Below are positions 8,932 to 17,915 of a stretch of DNA of 64,000 nucleotides, one piece after another (within the stretch, counting starts at the first letter, position 1; the number at the start of each line of letters is the position of its first letter). The translations under genes were made by a program, and so were the position numbers. This DNA comes from Orenia metallireducens (GTDB taxonomy: Bacteria; Bacillota; Halanaerobiia; Halobacteroidales; Halobacteroidaceae): NCBI RefSeq assembly GCF_003001995.1, contig NZ_PVNB01000013.1, positions 1 through 64,000 of the forward strand. Reading direction: 5' to 3'. The notes beneath the pieces are model-generated. The model saw nothing but the letters and a program-made list of their open reading frames with translations, was not told where the DNA came from and ran no database searches.

Positions 8932-10260
8932 CTATTTTAAATTGCTTATATTTGCTTTTTTGATGTTGAGATCAGTGACATTTGAAAAGACAAAACTCTC
9001 ATTAGACTCACTATTTATCTCTACATTATTTAAAGTAAGTCCATCAATATCGTCAGTTACTAAGCCCTTATTTCCACTTATACTTATATCCTCTAAAACT
9101 ATGTTCTTCATAGGTACTTCTGGTAAACCTTTCAATTCAACTGCCCTCTCTATGCCTTCACCTTTAATCCCCTTTATCTTAATATTCTCAAACTTTGGTG
9201 GAAGGTCAGTGTTTGGGTTGACAGTAGTAGAACCATAATACATATTGATTACAATAGCCTGTTCTCTAAGATTAGAGAGGTCTATATCTTCAAAGAGAAT
9301 ATTTTCAACATATCCACCTCTACCACGCATTGACTTTAGTCTAATACCACGCTCTCCCCCATTGAAGGTACAGTCATGTACATGAATATTTTTCACTCCA
9401 CCAGACATTTCACTACCTATAACTACTCCTCCATGACCTTCTTTGGCAGTACAATTTCTAATCAGAAGATTCTCACAGGGCCTATTTACCCTTCTACCAT
9501 CCTCATTTATTCCAGATTTGATGGCTATACAGTCATCTCCTGTTTCAAAATCACAATCTTCAATCAACATATTCTTACAAGAATCAGGGTTTATTCCATC
9601 GGTATTAGGACCATTGGTTATAATTTTGATATCTCTAACAATCATATTCTCACAATAAACAGGATGTATCGTCCACATCGGACCATCTACAATAGTAACA
9701 CCCTCTATTAAGATATTCTTACTATTTATCGGCTGGATAAATTGGGGTCTTAAGCCTTCTTCTATGCCAAAAACTCTATCTTCAACTGGTATACCATTAT
9801 ATTCAGCATTATATAATCTTTCAGCTGCTTGCTGCTGAGTCTGCTTCCATGACCACCAAGCTTGACCATTACCTTCTAATCTACCTGCTCCTGTGATTGC
9901 AATATTTTCACAATCTGGTGCATAAATCAGAGGAGAGTAATTATAACATTCATTTCCTTCCCAGCGAGTAAAAACTACTGGTAAATAATCATCAAATTTA
10001 TTACTAAAACGAAGTATTGCCCTCTCTTCTAACTTTAGATGTATATTACTTTTAAGATGAATTGGTCCAGTCAGCCAAACCCCTTCTGGAACAATTATTG
10101 TTCCTCCACCTGCTTGAAAACAGGTGTCTATTACTTCTTTAAATACTTCTGTATTTAAAGTCTTAGCATCATTTATTCCTCCAAAATCTGCTAAGTTATA
10201 TTTATTATCTGGAAATGAAGGTCTAGATACCTCGATTTTAAATTTATTTTCTGACATCAT
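8932..10260 (-). CDS. Intracellular polygalacturonase, glycoside hydrolase family 28
   Basis: The 442-residue right-handed beta-helix enzyme hydrolyses alpha-1,4-galacturonosyl bonds. Hallmarks are NTDGINPDSCKN, ETGDDCIAIKSG (the two catalytic Asp plus general acid), GHGGVVIGSE and RGIRLKS. The N-terminus (MMSENKFKIEVSRPSFPDNK) is hydrophilic, so there is no signal peptide and the enzyme should act on imported oligogalacturonides as an exo-acting enzyme. It lies downstream of a chemoreceptor and the KDG genes on the same strand. The start follows GGGAGGCAG. Exo-mode is inferred from location, not from residues. Confidence 0.9.
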   Translation of the reverse strand: MMSENKFKIEVSRPSFPDNKYNLADFGGINDAKTLNTEVFKEVIDTCFQAGGGTIIVPEGVWLTGPIHLKSNIHLKLEERAILRFSNKFDDYLPVVFTRWEGNECYNYSPLIYAPDCENIAITGAGRLEGNGQAWWSWKQTQQQAAERLYNAEYNGIPVEDRVFGIEEGLRPQFIQPINSKNILIEGVTIVDGPMWTIHPVYCENMIVRDIKIITNGPNTDGINPDSCKNMLIEDCDFETGDDCIAIKSGINEDGRRVNRPCENLLIRNCTAKEGHGGVVIGSEMSGGVKNIHVHDCTFNGGERGIRLKSMRGRGGYVENILFEDIDLSNLREQAIVINMYYGSTTVNPNTDLPPKFENIKIKGIKGEGIERAVELKGLPEVPMKNIVLEDISISGNKGLVTDDIDGLTLNNVEINSESNESFVFSNVTDLNIKKANISNLK

Positions 10261-10301
10261 CTGCCTCCCTATCTAACTAGAATTAGAACCTTTAAAGATT
10301 C

Positions 10302-12017
10302 CTAACTATTTTTAAGATTAGCATTGGCTTTAATTACCCGTTCAATTAAATCCATCTGCTTGTTAGTACTCTCAACCTGCTGATTTATCTTGGAATATAA
10401 ATCACTATTATAGCTATTTACTTCTTCCATGGAATCATTGATCTCTCCAGTAAAAGCTGCTGCCTGCTGCATTTGAGCTGCAACCTCTTGACTAGATGCT
10501 GCAATATCCTGGGTCAATCGGTCAACTCTTTCACTAGAAACCACCTGCTGAGCAGCTGCATTCTTAACCTCTTCCATTTTTACAGTGACATCACTAGATA
10601 AGTCATTAATCTCATTAAAAATATTAATGATACTATTCTTATCACCTGTATTACTTATCAACACTGCTGATACCTCTTGAACTGCAGATTCTATCTCCCT
10701 ACCAATTTTTTGGACCTCTTTAGTTGCTTCTATGCTCTTATTAGCTAGCTCTTTAATCTCATAAGCCACTACTCCAAATCCTTTACCGTGCTCACCTGCC
10801 CTAGCAGCTTCAATTGAAGCATTTAATGATAATAAATTGGTCTGGTCTGTCAGCCCCATAATCTTTTCAGAGATGGTATTAATTTGAACAATACTATTTT
10901 GCAGATGCTTCATTGTATTAAGCGTATTCTGTACAAATTCATTCCCATCTTCAATCCTCTGGTCAGTCTCTTTAACCAATCTATAGGCTTCATCACCTAA
11001 TTGTGAAATAAAGTTGGCCTTATGAGACAATTCCTCAATCTTTGCTGAAACCTCTTGAATCGATAATGAAAATTCTTCTACTACCAGAGATATGTCATTG
11101 TTCCCACTTACTAGCTCTTTAACTGCACCGAAGGTATTATTCAATTTCTCATCTACACTATCAGCAACCTCTTTAATTGAATTACCAATATCGGTTATAG
11201 AATTAGCCTTAGCCGCTAATCGGTTAGTTTCACCCTTAATTTTAGAAACAACATCATTGACACCTCTAATAATTATATATCCTAAGCAGATCACTAAAAT
11301 AAAGATAATTAATCCCAATATCACAATAGTAATCATCATCTGCTTACTATTATCAACTATCTGCTTTACATTATTATTAAGCTGTTCATCATTAGAAGCA
11401 TTTAAAGCAATAATATTTAGCCTCATCTTGCTTCCAATTTTATTCATCTGCTGTAAGAGCAGTCTTCTAGAATAGCTATCCTTATCGGACTTCTTTAATT
11501 GATCATAATTGAGCCATAAATCATGATTCAATGCTTCTAAACTATCTAATTCTTCAGCCTGATCATCTTTTGTTAAATATTTTTTAAGAGAGTCTATATT
11601 GCTACTAACTGCATTATTACCATTAGCAGAAGTCAGACCTTTTACCCCAGCATGCCAACGATAGACCTCTAATAATCTATTATCAATATTCTGCAATAGA
11701 CTTTGGCTATAGTTAACTGACGGTACTATTCTCTGATTAACAACTTCAATCTTTTTAGTGATTTGAGATGTGTTATTAAAGACTATTGCTATCACTATTA
11801 TGATTCCAATCAAAATCAGGCTAAAACCAATCTCTAACCTTCTAATAATACTAATCTTATTCGATTTAAAGCCTTTATTTAATCCTCTGTGTGAGACCCT
11901 CTTCAAGATGCCAAGTTGACTTGTTTTCTCCTTTAATTGATTTAAGTTCAAGATAGGATCACTCCTTAATACTTTGATTTTTACTAGCAATTCCATCTTA
12001 TAGTCTAACTCAAACAT
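10302..12017 (-). CDS. Methyl-accepting chemotaxis protein, 4HB type
   Basis: The 571-residue transmembrane receptor has a first membrane helix (~65-83, [14 protein letters not shown]), a periplasmic four-helix-bundle-like sensor (~85-225), a second membrane helix ([20 protein letters not shown]) and a cytoplasmic MCP signalling domain with the hairpin tip [20 protein letters not shown]. It relays ligand binding to CheA/CheW. It sits between the polygalacturonase and KDPG aldolase genes, so it may sense pectin breakdown products; that is inference. The N-terminal ~55 residues before the first helix are long for the family and the upstream ATG has no clear ribosome-binding site, so the true start may be further in. 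Confidence 0.88.
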   Translation of the reverse strand: MFELDYKMELLVKIKVLRSDPILNLNQLKEKTSQLGILKRVSHRGLNKGFKSNKISIIRRLEIGFSLILIGIIIVIAIVFNNTSQITKKIEVVNQRIVPSVNYSQSLLQNIDNRLLEVYRWHAGVKGLTSANGNNAVSSNIDSLKKYLTKDDQAEELDSLEALNHDLWLNYDQLKKSDKDSYSRRLLLQQMNKIGSKMRLNIIALNASNDEQLNNNVKQIVDNSKQMMITIVILGLIIFILVICLGYIIIRGVNDVVSKIKGETNRLAAKANSITDIGNSIKEVADSVDEKLNNTFGAVKELVSGNNDISLVVEEFSLSIQEVSAKIEELSHKANFISQLGDEAYRLVKETDQRIEDGNEFVQNTLNTMKHLQNSIVQINTISEKIMGLTDQTNLLSLNASIEAARAGEHGKGFGVVAYEIKELANKSIEATKEVQKIGREIESAVQEVSAVLISNTGDKNSIINIFNEINDLSSDVTVKMEEVKNAAAQQVVSSERVDRLTQDIAASSQEVAAQMQQAAAFTGEINDSMEEVNSYNSDLYSKINQQVESTNKQMDLIERVIKANANLKNS

Positions 12018-12097
12018 CTTATATTTAAATTATTATGGATAGTTAGCTTATTCTTCTTAATCTTATCTATAATTAATTCTATCTTTATCAAAAATAT

Positions 12098-12745
12098 TTA
12101 TCCTCTCGCCTCTTGTACTATCTCTATAAACTGCTTAGCCTTTTTAGTTAACTCTTCATAATTTTCATTATTTATCGCTTCTTTATCTACTAAAGAGCCT
12201 CCAGCGCCTATACCCTCTACACCTGCTTTAATAAAGTCAGCTGCATTATCAAGGTTGATTCCTCCAGTTGAAATAATGGAGATATGTGGCAATGGCCCCT
12301 TGATACTTTTAATATATTTTGGTCCTAAAACTCCTGCTGGAAATACCTTGACTAAATCTGCTCCAGCTTGATAAGCATTGATCGCTTCCGTTGGAGTCAT
12401 TACCCCTGGAATTACTACCTTAGCATAACGATTACAAACATCAATTACATCTTTATTGAAGGTAGGACAGAAGATAAATTCTGCTCCTGCTAAGATAGCA
12501 GCTCGAGCTGTTTCACCATCTAAGACTGTTCCTGCACCTACTAACACATCTGTATCCTTCATTCTAATAGACAGCTCTTTAATTACATCTAAAGCAGCTG
12601 GATTATCTAAGGTAATCTCAAAAACGTCAATGCCCCCTTTATTTAAAGCCTCAATTGCTTTAAACATCTTCTCAGTATCCATAGTTCTTAATACTGGAAC
12701 TACACCTTTATCAAGAATCTTTTTTAATTTGATCTGTTTATCCAC
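12098..12745 (-). CDS. eda: 2-keto-3-deoxy-6-phosphogluconate (KDPG) aldolase
   Basis: The 215-residue class I aldolase splits KDPG into pyruvate and glyceraldehyde-3-phosphate, the last step of galacturonate breakdown. Family marks are FEITLDNP, VGAGTVLDG, FCPTFNKDV and DLVKVFPAG, in which the Lys forms the Schiff base, and ISTGGI. Length is normal (E. coli Eda 213). KDG kinase lies 16 bp upstream on the same strand, so the two are co-transcribed. Confidence 0.95.
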   Translation of the reverse strand: MDKQIKLKKILDKGVVPVLRTMDTEKMFKAIEALNKGGIDVFEITLDNPAALDVIKELSIRMKDTDVLVGAGTVLDGETARAAILAGAEFIFCPTFNKDVIDVCNRYAKVVIPGVMTPTEAINAYQAGADLVKVFPAGVLGPKYIKSIKGPLPHISIISTGGINLDNAADFIKAGVEGIGAGGSLVDKEAINNENYEELTKKAKQFIEIVQEARG

Positions 12746-12761
12746 TGTTATTCCCCCTTAA

Positions 12762-13724
12762 TTATCTAGTAACTACCTTCTTATCACCTGTAAATATTTC
12801 AACCTCTTCCATAGTCGGTAAGCCTTCCATATCACCAAGTACTGTGATAGCATAAGCACCTACTGCATTAGCCAATTTAGTAGATTCTACTAAGTCATAG
12901 CCCTTGAGCTGTCCTGCAATAAAGCCTGCTGCAAAGCCATCACCTGCTCCTACAGTGTCAACAACCTTCTCTACTTTATAGCCTGCAACTCTTTTCATAC
13001 TATCTTGATCAGCTACTAAAGCACCCTCTGCTCCCAGCTTAACTATTACAATCTCGGCACCTAAATTGAGAATCTCTTGAGCAATCTCTTCAGGGTCAGT
13101 AGTTCCTAATAACAGCTCCCCCTCTTCAATCCCTGGCAAGACAATATCAGACTTACTAAATAAATCCAACATCACTTCCTTCATCTCTTCTTGACTATCC
13201 CATAATTTCAAACGTAAGTTAGGATCAAAGGAGACTTTAACATCATTCTCTTTGGCTACCTTAATTGCTTCAAGTGCAGCCTCATAGCATGATTGGCTTA
13301 GAGCTGGAGTGATCCCTGTTAAATGTAGATACTTAGCTTGAGCAATATACTCTTGATCTAAATCCTCTGGTGTTAGCTTACTTGCAGCAGAACCATGACG
13401 ATAATAATAGACCTTACTTTCATTTAAAACACTTCTCTCCTTAAACATCAGACCTGTTGGGGCTTTATCAGTAAAGATAACTCTAGAAGTATCTACACCC
13501 TCTCCCTGGATAAAGGCTTTAATATATTGACCATGGGGATCAGCACCTAATTTACTAATCCAAGCTGAATGGTGACCTAATCTTGCTAGCCCGATTGCAA
13601 AGTTGCTCTCTGCCCCACCTAACTGCTTCTTATAATCATAAATATACTTTAAATTCCCTGTCTCTCGTGGGTTCATTAATATCATTGTTTCACCTAATGT
13701 CACTACTTCAACCACATAATACAT
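12762..13724 (-). CDS. kdgK: 2-keto-3-deoxygluconate (KDG) kinase, PfkB family
   Basis: The 320-residue ribokinase-fold enzyme phosphorylates KDG to KDPG. It shows the PfkB N-terminal block GGAESNFAIGLARLG and the C-terminal block DTVGAGDGFAAGF, with the catalytic Asp in GAGD. Start ATG follows AAAGGGG. It is followed after 16 bp by the aldolase gene, and preceded by a hairpin repeat that separates it from uxaA. Function as KDG kinase is well supported by this neighbourhood; the PfkB family also includes fructokinases. Confidence 0.92.
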   Translation of the reverse strand: MYYVVEVVTLGETMILMNPRETGNLKYIYDYKKQLGGAESNFAIGLARLGHHSAWISKLGADPHGQYIKAFIQGEGVDTSRVIFTDKAPTGLMFKERSVLNESKVYYYRHGSAASKLTPEDLDQEYIAQAKYLHLTGITPALSQSCYEAALEAIKVAKENDVKVSFDPNLRLKLWDSQEEMKEVMLDLFSKSDIVLPGIEEGELLLGTTDPEEIAQEILNLGAEIVIVKLGAEGALVADQDSMKRVAGYKVEKVVDTVGAGDGFAAGFIAGQLKGYDLVESTKLANAVGAYAITVLGDMEGLPTMEEVEIFTGDKKVVTR

Positions 13725-13800
13725 CCCCTTTCTGTTAACGTTGTAGAATAATTGAATCTATATAGATCTGTGATTTTAAAACTAAAGTTCATATAGAAAA

Positions 13801-13896
13801 AGCGATATTCAGGAGGTAGGTGGGTAGGGGTTAGAAAATCAAACTACCTAACCACCCAACCCCTAGCTGTCTAATAAAAAAAGTATCACAATATCT
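13801..13896. repeat. Intergenic inverted repeat with dispersed-repeat end
   Basis: A G-rich arm (AGGTGGGTAGGGGTTAG around 13816-13833) faces a C-rich arm (CTAACCACCCAACCCC around 13848-13863), forming an imperfect, comparatively GC-rich hairpin in AT-rich surroundings. Its right side ends in AAGTATCACAATAT (13881-13894), resembling the TGTCGCAATA repeat family. It lies between uxaA and kdgK and could act as a partial terminator or be a non-autonomous element. Confidence 0.4.
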
Positions 13897-13928
13897 ACAA
13901 GTTAAAATCATATTCTAGAACCACGTCT

Positions 13929-15434
13929 TTATAAAGTCACACCATCTTTAAAGATAGCAATCTCTCGATAATCATTGAGTTCATTCTTAGTTCTGACCTT
14001 TTTAGAGGCTAAATCGATAATATATGCAAAGAAGTCATCTGCTAGCTCTTCCATGCTAGCCCCTTCCAATAATTTACCTGCATTGTAATCGATCCAATTA
14101 TTCTTCTTATTATATAAATTAGTATTAGTTGAGATTTTAACTGTCGGTACTGGTCCGCCAAAGGGAGTTCCTCGACCAGTAGTAAATAATACAATATGAG
14201 CCCCTGCTACCGTTAAAGCAGTAGTAGCTACCAAGTCATTTCCTGGACTCTCTAACAGATTCAATCCACTTCCAGTTACCTGTTCTCCATAGAAGAATAC
14301 ATCCTGTACTATACTAGTTCCACCCTTTTGAGTACAGCCTAAAGACTTCTCTTCTAGGGTAGTAATTCCACCCTTTTTGTTACCTGGTGAGGGATTTTCA
14401 TAGATCTCTTGGTCATGGGAGATAAAGTAATCTTTAAATCCATTTATCAGCTCTATTATCTTTTCAAAAGTAGCTTGATCTTTAGCTCTATTCATTAAGA
14501 TGGTCTCAGCTCCAAACATCTCTGGCACCTCTGTTAAAATAGTCGTACCTCCATAAGCAGATAACTTATCAGAGATTCTACCTACTAAAGGATTAGCAGT
14601 TATTCCAGAGAAGCTATCTGACCCACCACATTTAAGTCCAATTTTTAACTTGGAAACTGGAATTTCTTCTGGCTTAAACTCTTTGGCATAAGCTACTAAC
14701 TCATCTATTATTTTAGAGCACTCTTCTATCTCATCCTCCACCTCTTGGAGGTTAATAAACTTGACTCTATCTTGGTCATAATCACCAATAAACTCCTTAA
14801 AATCACCAATTAAATTATTTTCACATCCTAAGCCAACTACTAATACTCCTGCAGCATTAGGATGTTTGACCAATCCAGCCAAAGCCTTTTGAGTCTTCTC
14901 TAAATCTCCACCTAATTGGGAACATCCATAGGGATGGGGAAAGGCATGAATAGCATCAATCTCTCCTGCTTCTATCTCTGCGCTATACTTCTGTTCAGCC
15001 ACCATCGCCATCTTCTCTACAGGTTTGTTAATACAGCCTACAGTATTGATAATCCAGATCTCATTTCTAATCCCTACATCTCCATTCTTTCGTCGATAAC
15101 CAATAAAGTTAGGGATCTCATCTTGCTTAGCTAATTCAGTCAATTGTGGTTGATAATCATACTCTAGCTTTCCTTCTAAATTGGTCTTTAAGTTATGGGT
15201 ATGAACCCACTGACCTTGCTTTATATCTTCAGTCAATACCCCAATAGGATATCCATATCTGATAATATTCTCACCTTTAGAGATATCCCTTAAAGCTACC
15301 TTATGCCCTGTAGGTATATCATCTCTAGCTTTAAATACCTCATCATCTATATTCACATTCATACCTTCTTTAATATCATCTAAAGCAATAGCAATATTAT
15401 CTTGCTCATTGATTACTAGTACATTGGCTTCCAT
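13929..15434 (-). CDS. uxaA: Altronate dehydratase, UxaA family
   Basis: The 501-residue protein has an N-terminal SAF-type domain (~1-95, IALDDIKEGMNV, IPTGHKVALRDI) fused to the large C-terminal dehydratase domain (GYRRKNGDVGIRNEIW, HPYGCSQLGGD, GLKCGGSDSFSGITANP, GAHIVLFTTGRGTPFG). It converts D-altronate to 2-keto-3-deoxygluconate in an iron-dependent reaction. Length matches full-length UxaA. The start is supported by AAAGGAGG. With uxaB and uxaC in the same island it completes the isomerase pathway. A galactarate/altronate relative with another sugar acid as substrate is possible but less likely here. Confidence 0.93.
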   Translation of the reverse strand: MEANVLVINEQDNIAIALDDIKEGMNVNIDDEVFKARDDIPTGHKVALRDISKGENIIRYGYPIGVLTEDIKQGQWVHTHNLKTNLEGKLEYDYQPQLTELAKQDEIPNFIGYRRKNGDVGIRNEIWIINTVGCINKPVEKMAMVAEQKYSAEIEAGEIDAIHAFPHPYGCSQLGGDLEKTQKALAGLVKHPNAAGVLVVGLGCENNLIGDFKEFIGDYDQDRVKFINLQEVEDEIEECSKIIDELVAYAKEFKPEEIPVSKLKIGLKCGGSDSFSGITANPLVGRISDKLSAYGGTTILTEVPEMFGAETILMNRAKDQATFEKIIELINGFKDYFISHDQEIYENPSPGNKKGGITTLEEKSLGCTQKGGTSIVQDVFFYGEQVTGSGLNLLESPGNDLVATTALTVAGAHIVLFTTGRGTPFGGPVPTVKISTNTNLYNKKNNWIDYNAGKLLEGASMEELADDFFAYIIDLASKKVRTKNELNDYREIAIFKDGVTL

Positions 15435-15455
15435 GTGCTTAGCCTCCTTTATATA

Positions 15456-15499
15456 ATCATCAATTTAACTTTAAATATATTTAAAGTTAAATTGATGAT
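15456..15499. promoter_or_regulatory. Perfect 44-bp palindrome upstream of uxaA
   Basis: The half ATCATCAATTTAACTTTAAA TA is followed by its exact reverse complement with no spacer, ending 22 bp before the uxaA ATG. It lies between the oxidoreductase gene end (15530) and uxaA. It may be a terminator or mRNA processing/stabilising hairpin, or an operator. There is no adjacent T-run. Confidence 0.6.
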
Positions 15500-15529
15500 A
15501 GTAATTAGTAACTAGTCCCTTTTATCAAA

Positions 15530-16786
15530 CTAAAACTTAACTAAATCATTAATCTTAATAAGCTGTTCCTTTTCAATAGATCTTCTAGCAGCAATTCCAG
15601 TCAAAATAGACATAGCACCATCTATTCCGCCTGCTTTCCGATTAAGAGGATCTTCTTGATCTGTATCAAGGAAGATATCCTTAAGCAAGCGAATATCTCC
15701 ACCTCCATGCCCTCCTTTAGAGACCTCTACTTCTACCTCATAGGATTCAGCAAAGAGAGGGAATACTTCTAAGCGAACATTATTATCAAGGGTTCTTCTC
15801 TCTAACTTACCATCATGTCCGCTAATATATGAAGCTTCAATAACATCCTGTTCAATTCTACCTTTTGTACCAACAAAAGCAACCTTATAGCCTTCATAAG
15901 GAGCATAATTGTTCAAAGAATAGCTCAATAATGCTGAGTTATCATACTTAACAGTAAGAGCTCTTGTATCCCAGATATTAATCTCTGGTGAGAAGACACA
16001 CCTATCACGGAAATAACCATCCTCTGCTTCAGCCTCTAGATAAAGACCAGTTAGTTTCTTAGAAGAGCTCATATCTAAATAGAACTTACAGTCATCAGCT
16101 ACATCACAAGTCTTACATCTTAATCGATATTGGAAGGTCTCAGGCTTATAAAATCTCTTTTCCCCAAAAGCAAAGACCTCTTCTGGCTTGGCATCTAACC
16201 ACCAATTTACTAAATCAAAATGATGGGTTGACTTATGTACCCACAAAGAACCTGAATTTCTCTTTTCACCATGCCACCTACGATAATAATCTGCTCCATG
16301 AGTAGTGTCTAAGAACCAATGGAACTCTACCAAGGTTAAATCTCCAATAACCCCATCTTGGATCAACTCTTTAACCTTAGAACGATAAGGAGAATAGCGA
16401 TAATTAAAGGTTACGATCAAATCATTACCTGTCTCTTCCATGGTATCGATTATCTCTTGACACTTCTCTTCATTGGTGGTCATCGGCTTTTCTGTAATTA
16501 CCTTTAGCCCTTTCTTTAGCCCCTTAATGATATATTCATGATGATGAGAATCTTTAGTAGTAACAACAATTCCTTCAATCTTTTCTGTTTCAAGCATCTC
16601 TTCAAACTGATAAGGTTGATAGGTAGGTAAATTCAATCCTAAAGTCTTGTTTACATAATCCATTCTACTTTGGTTCAAATCCATCAACGCCACTAATTCA
16701 TTCTCTTTACTGATCTCTTCATTCTTTACAAGTGCTTCATAATACATTGAAGATCTCGATCCTGTACCAATAATTGCATATCTCAT
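15530..16786 (-). CDS. Gfo/Idh/MocA family oxidoreductase
   Basis: The 418-residue NAD(P)-dependent enzyme has the Rossmann start RYAIIGTGSRSSMYYEAL and the family motif TEKPMTTNEE (EKP), with HKSTHHFDLVNWW in the C-terminal domain. A cysteine cluster, C-KTCDVADDC near residue 225, is unusual for the fold and could bind metal. Substrate cannot be read from sequence; position next to uxaA suggests a uronic acid or derivative. It is divergent from an AraC regulator, which may control it. Confidence 0.85.
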   Translation of the reverse strand: MRYAIIGTGSRSSMYYEALVKNEEISKENELVALMDLNQSRMDYVNKTLGLNLPTYQPYQFEEMLETEKIEGIVVTTKDSHHHEYIIKGLKKGLKVITEKPMTTNEEKCQEIIDTMEETGNDLIVTFNYRYSPYRSKVKELIQDGVIGDLTLVEFHWFLDTTHGADYYRRWHGEKRNSGSLWVHKSTHHFDLVNWWLDAKPEEVFAFGEKRFYKPETFQYRLRCKTCDVADDCKFYLDMSSSKKLTGLYLEAEAEDGYFRDRCVFSPEINIWDTRALTVKYDNSALLSYSLNNYAPYEGYKVAFVGTKGRIEQDVIEASYISGHDGKLERRTLDNNVRLEVFPLFAESYEVEVEVSKGGHGGGDIRLLKDIFLDTDQEDPLNRKAGGIDGAMSILTGIAARRSIEKEQLIKINDLVKF

Positions 16787-16816
16787 AAATTTATCCCCCT
16801 ATATCTTTTTAAAGAG

Positions 16817-16845
16817 ATTTTATATAAAAAAACGAATAAAAACAA
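16817..16845 (-). promoter_or_regulatory. Promoter of the Gfo/Idh/MocA-uxaA direction
   Basis: TTGTTT (16840-16845) and TAAAAT (16817-16822) are separated by 17 bp on the minus strand, about 30 bp before the oxidoreductase ATG. Its -35 lies 20 bp from the -35 of the divergent AraC promoter. Confidence 0.6.
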
Positions 16846-16865
16846 GACATATATTGTTTATTTCA

Positions 16866-16894
16866 TTGTTCTTCTACATTTTTTGTGGTAGAAT
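16866..16894 (+). promoter_or_regulatory. Promoter of the AraC-type regulator
   Basis: TTGTTC (16866-16871) and TAGAAT (16889-16894) are spaced by 17 bp. The repeated ATTGTT (around 16853 and 16865) between the two divergent promoters is a candidate binding site for the regulator. Confidence 0.55.
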
Positions 16895-16925
16895 AATAAA
16901 CAATTACTATTTAGGAGGAATATTA

Positions 16926-17741
16926 ATGGCAAGTTATTTAATCAATCATATCAAAAGAACTGGTGGACCTCATACTATGTCTGCAAAACATTATCATAAT
17001 AGCTATGAATTATATTACTTATTGAATGGAGAAAGATATTATTTTATTAAAGATCAGAGATATCATATTAAGAAAGGAAATATTGTTATTATCAATAAAA
17101 ATATTCTCCATAAAACTATTGATACTGATAACCCTAACCATGAAAGAATATTAATTGAATTTAACGAAAAATTATTAGAATCACTTGACCAAAATATAAC
17201 TGATATAAATTTATATAAATGCTTTAATAATGATAATACTGTATTATCACTAGATATTGAAGAGCAATTATGGCTAGAAGAAAAACTCTTTAAAGTCTTA
17301 AAAGAAAAGAAGCATAAACAAAAAGGCTATAATACTTATATAAAAATTCTTATCACTGAAATATTGATCTTTTTAAATAGAATATCACTAAAATATAAAA
17401 AAGAAGCTACCTATTCTGATCCTATCAATACAAGAATATTAAATATTGTAACATATATTAATAAACACTATAATGACAATCTAACTCTAGAAAAAATCAG
17501 CAATAAATATCACTTAAGTAGTTCTTATCTATGCAAGACCTTTAAAGAAGTAACTGGCTTTAATTTTGTAGAGTATAAGAATCATATTCGTGTTAAAGAA
17601 GCTCAGAGGTTATTACAACAGACTAATTTAAATATTACAGATATAGCTAGCAAAGTAGGTTATAATAATCTAACTCATTTTGGACGTGTATTTAAAAGTA
17701 TTACTGGTTATTCTCCTATGAAATATAGAAATTTAAACTAG
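16926..17741 (+). CDS. AraC family transcriptional regulator
   Basis: The 271-residue protein has a cupin-type sensor domain (~1-140, HYHNSYELYYLLNGE) and a C-terminal double helix-turn-helix AraC domain (~170-270, YLCKTFKEVTGFNFVEYKNH and DIASKVGYNNLTHFGRVFK). The ATG at 16926 is chosen because GGAGGAATATTA precedes it; the longer frame to 16854 would include the promoter. It is the only plus-strand gene in the sugar island and diverges from the Gfo/Idh/MocA gene, so it probably activates that operon when a pectin-derived sugar binds the cupin. Effector is unknown. Confidence 0.92.
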   Translation: MASYLINHIKRTGGPHTMSAKHYHNSYELYYLLNGERYYFIKDQRYHIKKGNIVIINKNILHKTIDTDNPNHERILIEFNEKLLESLDQNITDINLYKCFNNDNTVLSLDIEEQLWLEEKLFKVLKEKKHKQKGYNTYIKILITEILIFLNRISLKYKKEATYSDPINTRILNIVTYINKHYNDNLTLEKISNKYHLSSSYLCKTFKEVTGFNFVEYKNHIRVKEAQRLLQQTNLNITDIASKVGYNNLTHFGRVFKSITGYSPMKYRNLN

Positions 17742-17794
17742 CGTCATCTTTAATTTAAATTTCTATTTATTTGCTTTGATTAATTAATAAAATA

Positions 17795-17868
17795 GCCTCT
17801 CCCAATCATAGTATTATAGGTCGTTGTGGAATTTTACCTATTCATCAAAATAAATCAATAAGAGAGGC
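17795..17868. repeat. Short element with 7-bp inverted ends
   Basis: GCCTCTC (17795-17801) and GAGAGGC (17862-17868) bound a 74-bp segment between the converging araC-type and uxaC genes. It may be a decayed insertion-element end pair, or simply part of a bidirectional terminator; evidence is weak. Confidence 0.25.
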
Positions 17869-17915
17869 CAAACTTCTACAATCTATAGTACATCAAGATT
17901 TCTATAAGATAAATC

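Noticed and set aside
9376-9711. 111-codon plus-strand ORF inside the polygalacturonase gene
   Set aside because: It is antisense to a clear GH28 gene and has no family features or ribosome-binding site.
17795-17868. Confident insertion-element call
   Set aside because: Only 7-bp ends and no target duplication or transposase; kept as a low-confidence repeat only.
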